Shown here piece by piece: positions 1 to 8,474 of a stretch of 64,000 bases of DNA. This DNA is from JAEWSN01 sp942493335 (GTDB lineage Bacteria; Bacillota; Clostridia; DSM-8532). The first letter of the stretch is position 1; each line of letters begins with the position of its first letter. The notes beneath the pieces are model-generated. The model saw nothing but the letters and a program-made list of their open reading frames with translations. It did not search any database and was not told the DNA's origin. The stretch spans positions 3,162,001 to 3,226,000 of the forward strand of contig OW818693.1 in NCBI GenBank assembly GCA_942493335.1, read 5' to 3'. A program made the position numbers and the translations under genes.

Positions 1-1
1 G

Positions 2-1822
2 AACGCGGAGATGCAGAATCTCTTCGACATCGACATCACCACGAACGACACGTTTCTCCAGTCGTACCTCGGCGCCAATGCGGACAACCGCCTGAAAGAC
101 ATCGTCTCGACGATTCAGGCGGAGCAGAACCGGATCATCCGCGCCGACATGTGGACGCCGCTCATCGTGCAGGGCGCAGCCGGTTCCGGCAAGACCACCA
201 TCGCACTGCACCGAATCGCCTACCTGGTCTATACGCATGAGAAAACCTTCAAACCGGAAGCGTTCATGATCATCGCACCGAACACATTGTTCCTGAACTA
301 CATCTCGGAAATCCTCCCGGAACTCGGCGTCGACCGGGTGCGGCAGACCACCTTCGAGGATTTTGCGATGGATCTCATTGGGAAGCGGTTCAAGCTGCGC
401 GATCCGAACGAGAAGCTGATGGTGCTCGCGGAAAACAAGGATCCGGTCTGGGCGCACCGTCTGGCCGAGGCTTCCCGCCTGAAGGCATCCACCCGCTACA
501 AGGTGCTGCTGGACCGGTTCATGGACGAGATGGAAAAGGAAATGCTGCCGGATCGGGACTTTTCGATTCTTGGCGAAGTCCTGATGTCCCGCGCCGAACT
601 GGTGAAACTTTTCACCGTGGAGTACCGCCGCTGGCCGGTGAAGAACCGGCTCGAGGAACTGAAGAAACACATGGTCACCGCCGCGAAGCGCAGGAAGAAC
701 GCACTGGCTGCGAAGGTGGAGCGGGACTGTCAGCTTCTCATCGAGAAGATCAAGGCGGGAGAAGGATCGGAAACGGACAAAAGGCTCCAGATCATCGAAG
801 CCTACGATGACCGCGACCAGCGCCACAAGACCCTGCAGAAGGACGTTTCGCGGATCATCAGCGACCATCTTTCCGGCATCATGAAGCCGCAGGCGTTCGA
901 CTGGTACAAGCGTTTTGTCGAGTGGCTCGCGGAAAACGCGGCGGACGCGGATGAGGCCTTTGTGGCCGAATGGTCCGCCAAGGTGCTGGCCGACAAGAAG
1001 ATCGAGCTGGAGGACCTGGCACCGCTCATCCACCTGCGATACAGGGTGCACGGACTGGACGAGAAAATCCCCGTCCGCCATATTGTTGTCGACGAAGCGC
1101 AGGATTTCAGCGCATTCCAGTTCGACGTGATACGCCGGATCGTCCCGGACAGCTCGTTCACGATTCTCGGCGACTTGTGCCAGGGCATCCATTCCTACCG
1201 AAGCCTGTCGAATTGGCAGGAAATCCAGGAACAGGTCTTCCACGACCGCCGCAGCGAAGTGCTGACGCTCGAACAAAGCTACCGCACCACGGTGGAAATC
1301 ATGGATGCCGCCAACCTCGTGGCGGAACGGATGAACATCCCAGGCGTGAAGAAGGCCATTCCGGTCATCCGGCACGGAGAAGTCGTCACGGTGCGGATGC
1401 ATGGGCCGGAAGATGCGGGAAAGCCGATTGCCGGCATCATCTCCGCGCGGATGAAGGAACTGATGGGCAAGGGCATGAAGCTGCTGGCCGTCATCGGGAA
1501 GACGCTGGAGGAATGCCGGGACCTGCACAAGCTGCTGGTAAAGGACATTCCGGAGCTTCGCCTCATAACGGGAGCGGAAGGGGAATATGGCGGCGGCGTG
1601 ATGGTCGTGCCTGCGCATCTGTCCAAGGGGCTCGAGTTCGACGGCGTCATCCTCGCGGATGCAAGTGCCTCGCGGTACACCGAGAACCTCATTGACGCGA
1701 AACTTCTGTATGTGGCGCTGACCCGCGCCATGCACGTTCTGGACATCCACTCGTTCGGGGAGCCATCCCCGCTGCTGGCGGGGCTGCCTGTTGAAGAAGT
1801 GAAACCCGGCGAATGCATATAG
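2..1822 (+). CDS. HelD-like superfamily 1 DNA/RNA polymerase helicase, 5' end cut by window edge
   Basis: ATP-dependent superfamily 1 (UvrD/Rep-like) motor, most like HelD, which in Bacillota binds RNA polymerase and helps recycle stalled complexes. Counting from the first Met in the window (base 11), Walker A GAAGSGKTT lies near residue 55, the DEAQD Walker B motif near 361, then an LEQSYRTT segment, a SKGLEF segment and a C-terminal LLYVALTRA motif VI. The frame is open to the left edge without a convincing ribosome site, so the N terminus is missing; HelD proteins usually run to about 700 residues or more. Family assignment to HelD rather than PcrA/UvrD is from overall motif spacing and the alpha-helical insert between motifs. 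Directly after the stop is a diverged in-frame copy of the last 20 codons. Confidence 0.8.
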   Translation, partial: NAEMQNLFDIDITTNDTFLQSYLGANADNRLKDIVSTIQAEQNRIIRADMWTPLIVQGAAGSGKTTIALHRIAYLVYTHEKTFKPEAFMIIAPNTLFLNYISEILPELGVDRVRQTTFEDFAMDLIGKRFKLRDPNEKLMVLAENKDPVWAHRLAEASRLKASTRYKVLLDRFMDEMEKEMLPDRDFSILGEVLMSRAELVKLFTVEYRRWPVKNRLEELKKHMVTAAKRRKNALAAKVERDCQLLIEKIKAGEGSETDKRLQIIEAYDDRDQRHKTLQKDVSRIISDHLSGIMKPQAFDWYKRFVEWLAENAADADEAFVAEWSAKVLADKKIELEDLAPLIHLRYRVHGLDEKIPVRHIVVDEAQDFSAFQFDVIRRIVPDSSFTILGDLCQGIHSYRSLSNWQEIQEQVFHDRRSEVLTLEQSYRTTVEIMDAANLVAERMNIPGVKKAIPVIRHGEVVTVRMHGPEDAGKPIAGIISARMKELMGKGMKLLAVIGKTLEECRDLHKLLVKDIPELRLITGAEGEYGGGVMVVPAHLSKGLEFDGVILADASASRYTENLIDAKLLYVALTRAMHVLDIHSFGEPSPLLAGLPVEEVKPGECI

Positions 1823-1882
1823 CTGTCCCCGCTGCTTGCTGGGCTGCCGGTTGAAGCTGTCAAAGCAGAAGCCGTTTCATAA
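1763..1882 (+). repeat. 60-bp tandem duplication of the helD 3' end
   Basis: The last 20 codons of the helicase gene (1763-1822) are followed at once by a second 60-base copy (1823-1882) in the same frame. The first copy reads PSPLLAGLPVEEVK and ends in TAG; the second reads LSPLLAGLPVEAVK and ends in TAA. Nine of the first ten residues agree and then the copies drift apart. The protein end has therefore been duplicated, and the outer copy now lies beyond the first stop. Confidence 0.85.
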
Positions 1883-1913
1883 GTTTTCTCCTTTACTTGA
1901 AGAGCTGCCCGTT

Positions 1914-1941
1914 TTGCAAAACAGCCCGGACCCGCTATAAT
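1914..1941 (+). promoter_or_regulatory. sigma-A promoter for the lipoprotein gene
   Basis: TTGCAA at 1914-1919 and a perfect TATAAT at 1936-1941 with a 16-base spacer, 145 bases before the chosen start of the lipoprotein gene. The long leader holds no obvious terminator or riboswitch. Confidence 0.7.
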
Positions 1942-2086
1942 GGGAGCAGGTGAACGCGTTGATGCCGTGCCGGCTGGCTGGCATCAAACCGCGTCAAGAC
2001 ATCGAGCGTATACTCCGAGAACCGGGACGCGACCTTTCACGCCCGGCTGTTCCGGATCCCGCATCGGAATCCGGCAAGGAGGAACC

Positions 2087-3757
2087 ATGCCCCTATTCCT
2101 GAAGCCCATGAAATTAAGACGGACGGCCGCGCTGCTGCTCCTTCCGATCCTGCTTTTCTCCGCCGGTTGCGGCAGAACGGCAAAGGACGGGGAAGCGGGC
2201 GAAAAGAATCCGCTGAAGACCACGGAAAGCACCCAATCTGCGCTGGAATCCGGACTTGCCGCATCTGAAACAGCCACTGGCACGGCACAGGGAAGCTCGG
2301 TCACGGAAAGCCCGGATACAGGTGCTTCTTTGGTTGCATCCACGTCTGCGGAGAATCCGGACGCAGGCTTGAAACCCGTTCCACCCTCGGCGGAAGCGCT
2401 CTCCGTGTTCCCCGGCGTTCTTCGGACATTGACGATGCAGCGCGAGGAAATCTTTGCATTGCTGGGCGAGGAGCATGAGACGTACGACAATGTTTCCCAG
2501 GCGTACAGTGTCTATTCCTGGAACGCGCTGAACCTCGTTCTGGAGTACGATAGCCTTTCCGGGAAACTTCGCATGATCCGAACGGGGGAGCGAACCCTCT
2601 TTCTGGACGGGGCCAGCTACCGGGAGGCCGACCTCAATCGAGACGGCATTCTTGAGGGAATCTGTGCCTACGAGGATCTGCGGGATCCTGCCGTTTCCGG
2701 CGGCACAGGCGCCGATCCGACCAGTCGCCGCGAAGGCCATGTAGTCATCGTGGATGAAGCGACGGGCTCATCCCTCGGGGAAAGCATCACCCGGCCGTTT
2801 GACGGATACGCCGGGCTTTCCTTCCTGACCGCGTACGGAACGGACAAGGAGTGCCTGATCCTGCTCGACACACAGTCGGATTGGGAGTGCGATGTGCTCT
2901 CGTATGCAAACAGGCAGCTTGTCAGCATGTTGCCGGCCGAAGCGCTGCATATGGCCGAACAGGCGAAGGTCATGCTGAAGGCGGGAACACCGGATCGCAT
3001 CCAGCTTTCTGTCGAGTCGGCGGGGCTCTCGTTCGCCTGCGCCATGCCGGAACGCCTGCAGGAAGCACTCGATGCCGGTGAAGCCTTCAAATACCAGTTT
3101 GTTGTGAACCGCAAACCGATTGTGACAGACGATGGATTGACGCTCCGATTGAGAAATTCACTTCAGGTCCTGTTGGGTACGGCAACGGATCTGGAGGGGA
3201 ACCCGATAGGCCGCTTTATTGACATTGGACAAGTGACGCAGGAATACCGCTACATGGGCCGGGGCGTCTGGAAACTGCTCAAGACCGGCGGCGGACCGAA
3301 GTACACGGAAGCGGAGCAGGGCGGGAATGTCACGGTGGATGACCTGACGGTCGGCCCGGCGATGCTGTTTGCCGTCCTGTATGACTACACGGATGCTTTC
3401 GGGCTGGATCCGGCAACCTACAAGGATGTCGATCTGGTCGGGGGAATTACCTTCCAGTCGCAGGACAAGCTGCGTATCAGCGTCATCAATTCGCGCATAT
3501 CCAACATTGTTCTGGAGGAAGGCTGCACACAGAAGACGGTTCGCGGGCTGTCTGTCGGGGACACCCGCGGGGATGCGCTTGAAAAGTACGGGCAGCCGGA
3601 TGCGGGTTATTTCGAGGATCGGATCTGGACCTACTGGTTCTACCGGGATCTCGGGGATGGCGGCGAACGGGTGCTCTCACTGGACAGTTTCACGTTGGAG
3701 TTCGACGGGGACAAGGTCGTCCGGATCGGAATGAATGCATACATCCCCATAGACTGA
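2087..3757 (+). CDS. Predicted lipoprotein of unknown function
   Basis: A 556-residue exported lipoprotein. The start is the ATG at 2087, four bases after AAGGAGG (2076-2082); the frame stays open further upstream but has no ribosome site there. A basic start (KLRR), a hydrophobic stretch and a lipobox ending at Cys28 (FSAGC) predict a lipid-anchored protein outside the membrane. A Ser/Thr/Ala/Glu-rich linker follows to about residue 100. The rest is mixed alpha/beta and includes an acidic DLNRDGILEG segment resembling a calcium-binding loop. The C-terminal part (GLSVGDTRGDALEKYGQPD) resembles the repeated beta units seen in some Bacillota surface proteins. It is monocistronic by its own promoter and I cannot name a substrate or partner. 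Confidence 0.75.
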   Translation: MPLFLKPMKLRRTAALLLLPILLFSAGCGRTAKDGEAGEKNPLKTTESTQSALESGLAASETATGTAQGSSVTESPDTGASLVASTSAENPDAGLKPVPPSAEALSVFPGVLRTLTMQREEIFALLGEEHETYDNVSQAYSVYSWNALNLVLEYDSLSGKLRMIRTGERTLFLDGASYREADLNRDGILEGICAYEDLRDPAVSGGTGADPTSRREGHVVIVDEATGSSLGESITRPFDGYAGLSFLTAYGTDKECLILLDTQSDWECDVLSYANRQLVSMLPAEALHMAEQAKVMLKAGTPDRIQLSVESAGLSFACAMPERLQEALDAGEAFKYQFVVNRKPIVTDDGLTLRLRNSLQVLLGTATDLEGNPIGRFIDIGQVTQEYRYMGRGVWKLLKTGGGPKYTEAEQGGNVTVDDLTVGPAMLFAVLYDYTDAFGLDPATYKDVDLVGGITFQSQDKLRISVINSRISNIVLEEGCTQKTVRGLSVGDTRGDALEKYGQPDAGYFEDRIWTYWFYRDLGDGGERVLSLDSFTLEFDGDKVVRIGMNAYIPID

Positions 3758-3877
3758 GCGTATGAAGAATGAGCAGACGCTGAAGAACGAGGATGGACGC
3801 AAGGCAGACGGAATGGTGAAAACCCGGCAACACGGGGGCAAAAGGGAAAGACAGTCAAACCGCACAGGAGGCAACGC

Positions 3878-4624
3878 ATGAACTGGATGTACAAACTGGA
3901 ACGGAAATACGGGCGATACGCCATCCACAACCTGGTCAAATACCTCGCGATCCTCAACGCGGCGACCTTTGCCGTCCTTTTTGTGATGGCGCCCGAGGTC
4001 CAGGCCTTCATGTACAATTCGCTCGCGCTCATTCCCTCGATGCTCTTCAAGGGGCAGGTTTGGCGCCTTGTCACCTACGTCCTGCTGCCGGAGTCCCTGA
4101 GTCCGTTGTGGGCGGCGCTTTCGATTTACCTGTTCTACATCATCGGGACAGCGTTGGAACGCAACTGGGGCGCTTTCCGGTTCAACATGTTCTATTTCAT
4201 CGGCATGCTCGGAACCACCGTGGGCGCGCTGATTGTCGGCCTTGTGATGCCGGGTTTCCCGGCCACCACCGCCACCTACCTGAACATGTCGCTGTTCCTG
4301 GCCTTTGCCACCCTGTTCCCGGATTATGAGCTGCTGATCTTCTTCGTACTGCCGGTCAAAGTGAAGTGGCTCGGCTGGCTGGAAGCGGCATTTCTCGGAT
4401 TTACGGTGCTGAAGAGCCTTTTCGCAGGCGAATGGGTGATGGCTATCGCACCGATCATCTCCCTGCTGAACTATCTGCTGTTTTTCGGGCCGGAACTCTA
4501 CAAGGGACTTCATCTGAAGCGTCGTGTGCACCACAACCGCCGCAAGTTCTTCGATGAGGTCAATCAGGCCCGCATCGACCGCGAGGCGCGCGACAAGCAC
4601 GACGACAACATCCGCCGTTTTTGA
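3878..4624 (+). CDS. Rhomboid-fold membrane protein, probably catalytically inactive
   Basis: A 248-residue polytopic membrane protein with about six hydrophobic segments. The order resembles the rhomboid fold: an N-terminal cytoplasmic helix, a WRLVTY motif after the first segment, and a helix with YLNMSLFLAFATLFPD where rhomboids have their catalytic serine segment ending in a FP turn. The GxSG serine motif of active rhomboids is not present in that helix and no matching His is obvious, so I read it as a pseudoprotease. The C terminus is a charged cytoplasmic tail rich in Arg and His. The ribosome site AGGAGG lies before the ATG. The stop overlaps a spurious TTG of the next frame; the acetyltransferase gene starts 24 bases downstream, so the two may be cotranscribed. 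Confidence 0.65.
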   Translation: MNWMYKLERKYGRYAIHNLVKYLAILNAATFAVLFVMAPEVQAFMYNSLALIPSMLFKGQVWRLVTYVLLPESLSPLWAALSIYLFYIIGTALERNWGAFRFNMFYFIGMLGTTVGALIVGLVMPGFPATTATYLNMSLFLAFATLFPDYELLIFFVLPVKVKWLGWLEAAFLGFTVLKSLFAGEWVMAIAPIISLLNYLLFFGPELYKGLHLKRRVHHNRRKFFDEVNQARIDREARDKHDDNIRRF

Positions 4625-4647
4625 ACCGGGAGTCGTGGAGGGGTTAC

Positions 4648-5568
4648 ATGAAAACCACGCATCGTCCCTACTGCTGTGAAAGTGACGATTTCACACGCAT
4701 GTGCCGGTTTGCCGTAGAAGACACCCATGCGCGAGGGGACCGCTATGTCTGGCACTTGGGCCGCATGACTGATTGGAAGTACAACCTGCACAACCTTGCC
4801 AAGCTCATGCCGGACAACTTCACCAGGGAAGCGGAGCTCTGGCACGACGCCTTCGGCGACTTGTGCGGCATGGTGTTTTCCGAGTATTTCGGACCAGAAC
4901 TGACACTGATGGTGCGCCGCGGCTGGGAGCACTTGGCGCCGGAGATGCTGGTGTTTGCACAGGCACACTGGGGCGGCAGGAACGAAGCACTTTCCTTCAT
5001 GATGCCGGAGGGCGAGACGGCGCTCGAAGCCGCACTGGAAAATGCCGGATTCGTCCTGCAGGAAGATTTGGAGATTACCTACATATTCGAAACCGCCCGG
5101 TATGCAGATACGGTACCTGCCATCCCCAAGGGCTTCAGCTTCACCAGCATGGCAGGGAACGACGACTATGCGTCCCATGACGCCATGCGGCGGAGCGCGT
5201 TCAAGCCCGCCCTCGATTTCGTCATCGACCAGCTGCGGCGTGAATACACCCGCCGCAGTCCCATCTATACGCCCCAGACCGATTTCGTGCTCATCGACGC
5301 CACCGGGCGGCACGTTTCCGGCTGCGAGGCTTTCATCGACCGCTGGAACAACAACGCGGAGATCGAACGCGTGTGCACGCTCGATTCGGAGTGGGGCAAG
5401 GGATACGCGCGGATGGCGCTGGTCGGCTGCCTGCACAACCTGCATGAGCTCGGTATTCCACGAGCCTTTCTGACGGGCGGTCATGACAAGACGCAGCACC
5501 TGTACGGCTCACTCGGCCATGTCGCCACCTGCAACCGGCGCTTTTACGAGTGGCGCAAGCAGGACTGA
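4648..5568 (+). CDS. GNAT-family N-acetyltransferase
   Basis: A 306-residue protein with a GCN5-related acetyltransferase fold in its C-terminal half. The acetyl-CoA loop is seen as EWGKGYARMAL at about residues 248-258, after a strand carrying CTLDSEW and before GIPRAFLTGGHDKTQHLYGSLG, the usual second half of GNAT motifs A and B. The N-terminal half (about 150 residues) is a second, degenerate domain, a layout common in tandem-GNAT proteins. The ATG at 4648 was preferred over an upstream TTG (4621) because a GTGGAGGGG ribosome site precedes it by a few bases. The substrate cannot be told from sequence. It lies 23 bases after the rhomboid-like gene. Confidence 0.75.
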   Translation: MKTTHRPYCCESDDFTRMCRFAVEDTHARGDRYVWHLGRMTDWKYNLHNLAKLMPDNFTREAELWHDAFGDLCGMVFSEYFGPELTLMVRRGWEHLAPEMLVFAQAHWGGRNEALSFMMPEGETALEAALENAGFVLQEDLEITYIFETARYADTVPAIPKGFSFTSMAGNDDYASHDAMRRSAFKPALDFVIDQLRREYTRRSPIYTPQTDFVLIDATGRHVSGCEAFIDRWNNNAEIERVCTLDSEWGKGYARMALVGCLHNLHELGIPRAFLTGGHDKTQHLYGSLGHVATCNRRFYEWRKQD

Positions 5569-5605
5569 CCGGATTCAACAGGGCGGCCCTGCAGGGCCGG
5601 TTCCG

Positions 5606-6625
5606 TCACCACCGGTTGGCCACCTTTTCCGCGAAGCCCGGGAACCGGTCGAGCACGATGGTTTCTCCGCCATCGAGCACGGCCTTGCCGCTGAAGCGGC
5701 CAAACACCTGATGCTGGTTCGAGCGGATGATGAGCACATTGGTATCGGATGCGCGATCGAGAATCGGTTCGAACGTCATTTCAAAACGCTCGTCGCTGCT
5801 GGAGAATCGCCATGGCTTGAGGAAGTCGTCCGGCGGAATGTGGAAGGCCACCTGCTCGAGCTTGTGCGCCCTGCCCCCGTGGAACAGCACGTTCTCCGAT
5901 GCCGCGGAGGTATCGCCGAAGCCGTATCCGATGTTGAAGCCGAACGGCACCCCGTCCACCAGACCGGATGCGGAGCCCCAGTACCAGGTATTGCGGTAGG
6001 TCCAGACGCCGCGTCCCCAGTCGAGCACCCCGAATGCGGGTTCCCGACCGAACTCGATGGTTCGGTCGCCAAGCCGCAGCACGCCGGTGGCCGGCATGCA
6101 GTTGATCTTCTGGTTGTAGTAGAAACGCCGGGGCTTTGAAAAAGGCGTGGCGATCACCATGCTTTCCATGTCCGCGGGCTGTTGCAGCACGATCTCTCCC
6201 TCAAGTGATTTTCCATCCTTGAAATCCTTCACCTGCACGGATAGGCGGCGTTCCATCCCTCGTTTGACAAACGTGAGGTCCATGCCGTCCTGTGACAACC
6301 GCACATCCCCTTCATGGCTGGAGGGCGGCATGCCCAGCTTCCCCAGCGGGAACGGTATCATGGTGGATTTAGTGTCCTCACACGGGGAGGTGAAGTCGAA
6401 CAGGGTCACCGATCCCATGGCCAGATACCCGTTGTCGGCCACGGTCAGCGCAAGGCCCGCATCGCCGCCCATGATGCAGTAGTAGTCCCATTCCTTGATC
6501 ATGAACCGGGGCGACCTGATGCGGCTGCGATCGTAGCGCAGGAGCAGGTCGCGCATCCAGCCCCTCTGGACCAGGTTCCCCATTTCGTCGAGCAGTTCTC
6601 CGGGCTTGACGATCTCGATTTCCAT
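5606..6625 (-). CDS. DUF2804 family protein (lipocalin-like fold)
   Basis: A 339-residue soluble protein without signal peptide that matches the DUF2804 family, which is common in Bacillota and Actinobacteria and distantly related to AttH/carotenoid-hydratase-like double lipocalins. Supporting features are the N-terminal KPGELLDEMGNLVQRGW segment, the central FYYNQKINCMPATG, the FGVLDWGRGVWTYRNTWYWGSASG block (residues roughly 213-236), and the late GFNIGYGFGDTSAASEN. Those blocks fall in the order known for the family. The function is unknown; a small hydrophobic ligand is a reasonable guess by fold only. It lies downstream of the fused permease gene on the same strand, 67 bases away, so the two may share a transcript. 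Confidence 0.75.
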   Translation of the reverse strand: MEIEIVKPGELLDEMGNLVQRGWMRDLLLRYDRSRIRSPRFMIKEWDYYCIMGGDAGLALTVADNGYLAMGSVTLFDFTSPCEDTKSTMIPFPLGKLGMPPSSHEGDVRLSQDGMDLTFVKRGMERRLSVQVKDFKDGKSLEGEIVLQQPADMESMVIATPFSKPRRFYYNQKINCMPATGVLRLGDRTIEFGREPAFGVLDWGRGVWTYRNTWYWGSASGLVDGVPFGFNIGYGFGDTSAASENVLFHGGRAHKLEQVAFHIPPDDFLKPWRFSSSDERFEMTFEPILDRASDTNVLIIRSNQHQVFGRFSGKAVLDGGETIVLDRFPGFAEKVANRW

Positions 6626-6692
6626 GGCAACCTCCCACCCACATACGGGTCACATCAGAGCCATTATTTTGAGGGAGACGAAGAGACGGTCC

Positions 6693-8330
6693 TCAACGCT
6701 TGCCCCACGCGGCCATCACAACGGCGAGCTTGTTTCGCGGCAACAGCAGGTAGGCGCCTGAAAAGAGCAGCATGGCGGGCAATGCGATTCCATAGCCGGC
6801 GATACCCAGCCACTCATATGCGGCAGCCCTTTCGGCGGCGTCCGACAAAACTTGCATGCCGGTGTTCAGCTGCCGGAACATGTTCATCGGAGCAGTATGG
6901 GATGATGCAAGATAGAGCGTAGCCGAAAGGCTGTCGGACCACAGGACGGCGGACTGCACGAGAAAGACGCCTGCAAGAGTCGGTCCTGTTGCGGCATTGT
7001 GCCCATGGCTTTCTTCGTCGAACCGAAGTGCGGCCATGACCCAGATGGCGGAGACAGATACGCAGGAGGCGAGCATGACGGCCCAGATTGTATTGACCAA
7101 CCCCAGACTGCGCATGAACAGGTATTCCGTGAACGGGAAGGGGAGGGAGAACGCCAGACCGGTGAACAGCATCATCGATACATGGCTGCGTCTGATGATG
7201 CCGCCCGGTCCGGTCACAAGCGCCCGGGAAATGAAGAACGCCAGCAGGGTTCCGATGGCTGCACTTGCAAGGACCTGCACCAGCCACATGGGGAAGGTTG
7301 CGAGCAACTGTCCGGCAGCTCCGCCGAGCCCATTGGTTCCGGAGGGGGCGATGGCGGCGACAGGGTTCATCCATTCGGGGAGAAAATATACAAGGGTGAA
7401 CAGTCCCAGCCCCAACAGGGCGGACATCAGCCGCTGAAGCATTGTACCCGCCGCAATTCCCGGTTTGCCTGCCGGAACGGACGGGGTGTACGGAGCCTGC
7501 GCCCAGAAGGTTGCAGGTTTGTGGAAGATGCTTCCGGCAAGGTGTTTTGCGGGTACGTAGAGCACGGCTGTCGCCAGCAGGCCGAACAGCAGCTGCAACA
7601 GCGTCAGGGGAATCGGTGACATGTTCTGAAATTGCTGGCGGAACAGGAAATTGTCCGCCAGATCCATGGTTTCATAGGTGAGTGGCGTGCCGAGCGCCTG
7701 TGCCAGTGAAGGGAAGGTATGCGCTCCCAGTATCACGGAGACGACGGTGAACAGGGCCGCGATGCGGATCGAAGTACCGGCAGGCGGGGCCCCTTCCCGT
7801 TTCATGGCGCAGGCGCACAGGGCGGGAAGACCTGCCATCTTCAGGGCACAAAGCAGCGGGAACAGCCAGCGCATGATCGGAGCCTGAACGAACATGGCGG
7901 TGCCGAGCATGCGGTACAGCCAGTTTGCAAAGATGTCGGCAGGGATGAACATCGGCAGCGTGAGGGCAAGTGCCAGCCCCTCCCCGGCAACCGCGGGCAG
8001 GCGTGTGACAATGATGCCGAGCAGGGAGCCCATCGCAAAGGCAAAAAGGGAAAACAGCAGCGCGAACCATACGGTGTTGATCATCATCGTGTGAAAGGCT
8101 TGGTTGGCGAACAACCGTTCGAAGCCGGCAAGGCCGATCCACGGGGAGTCTCCGAAACCCTTGATGGGCTGGTATGCCTTGAAGGCGAGCATCAACTCGG
8201 CCAGACACGTCACCAGACCGATCACGAAAAGAAGAATCAGCAGCAGGCGCCCGAAACCGCTCCCGGCGGGAGAGCGTCCGGATGGGTTGCCAGCTTGCGG
8301 AGATGGGCGATGTGTCGTGCTTGCATGCAT
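6693..8330 (-). CDS. Fused, diverged sugar-type ABC permease (two permease halves in one chain)
   Basis: A 545-residue membrane protein with about twelve hydrophobic segments. The N-terminal half resembles LplB/MalF-type permeases: a first membrane segment, then KAYQPIKGFGDSPWIGLAGFERLF, which is the usual periplasm-facing signature before the second segment. The C-terminal half begins with GQLLATFPMWLVQVLASAAIGTLLAFFISRAL, close to the start of LplC/MalG-type permeases. The EAA loop that contacts the ATPase is not recognisable in either half. No ATPase or binding protein is adjacent. I infer a gene fusion of two permeases that has lost, or changed, coupling to an ATPase. The start at 8330 has GGAGG eight bases upstream. 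It is divergent from the MFS transporter gene. Confidence 0.6.
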   Translation of the reverse strand: MHASTTHRPSPQAGNPSGRSPAGSGFGRLLLILLFVIGLVTCLAELMLAFKAYQPIKGFGDSPWIGLAGFERLFANQAFHTMMINTVWFALLFSLFAFAMGSLLGIIVTRLPAVAGEGLALALTLPMFIPADIFANWLYRMLGTAMFVQAPIMRWLFPLLCALKMAGLPALCACAMKREGAPPAGTSIRIAALFTVVSVILGAHTFPSLAQALGTPLTYETMDLADNFLFRQQFQNMSPIPLTLLQLLFGLLATAVLYVPAKHLAGSIFHKPATFWAQAPYTPSVPAGKPGIAAGTMLQRLMSALLGLGLFTLVYFLPEWMNPVAAIAPSGTNGLGGAAGQLLATFPMWLVQVLASAAIGTLLAFFISRALVTGPGGIIRRSHVSMMLFTGLAFSLPFPFTEYLFMRSLGLVNTIWAVMLASCVSVSAIWVMAALRFDEESHGHNAATGPTLAGVFLVQSAVLWSDSLSATLYLASSHTAPMNMFRQLNTGMQVLSDAAERAAAYEWLGIAGYGIALPAMLLFSGAYLLLPRNKLAVVMAAWGKR

Positions 8331-8474
8331 GATGGGACCTCCTTGCAGGTGACGTTCCGATCTGCATCGGTCATCGGTTTTCTTGGCACTCGTCCGACAT
8401 CGTGGGCAACATAATCATAGCATACATTGCTTTGTGGATGCGGAAATACTGTATGATATTAGGGAAGGACCCAA

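Noticed and set aside
3677..4600. 307-codon minus-strand frame over the rhomboid-like gene
   Set aside because: The opposite strand encodes clear membrane segments and has a good ribosome site; this frame is low-complexity.
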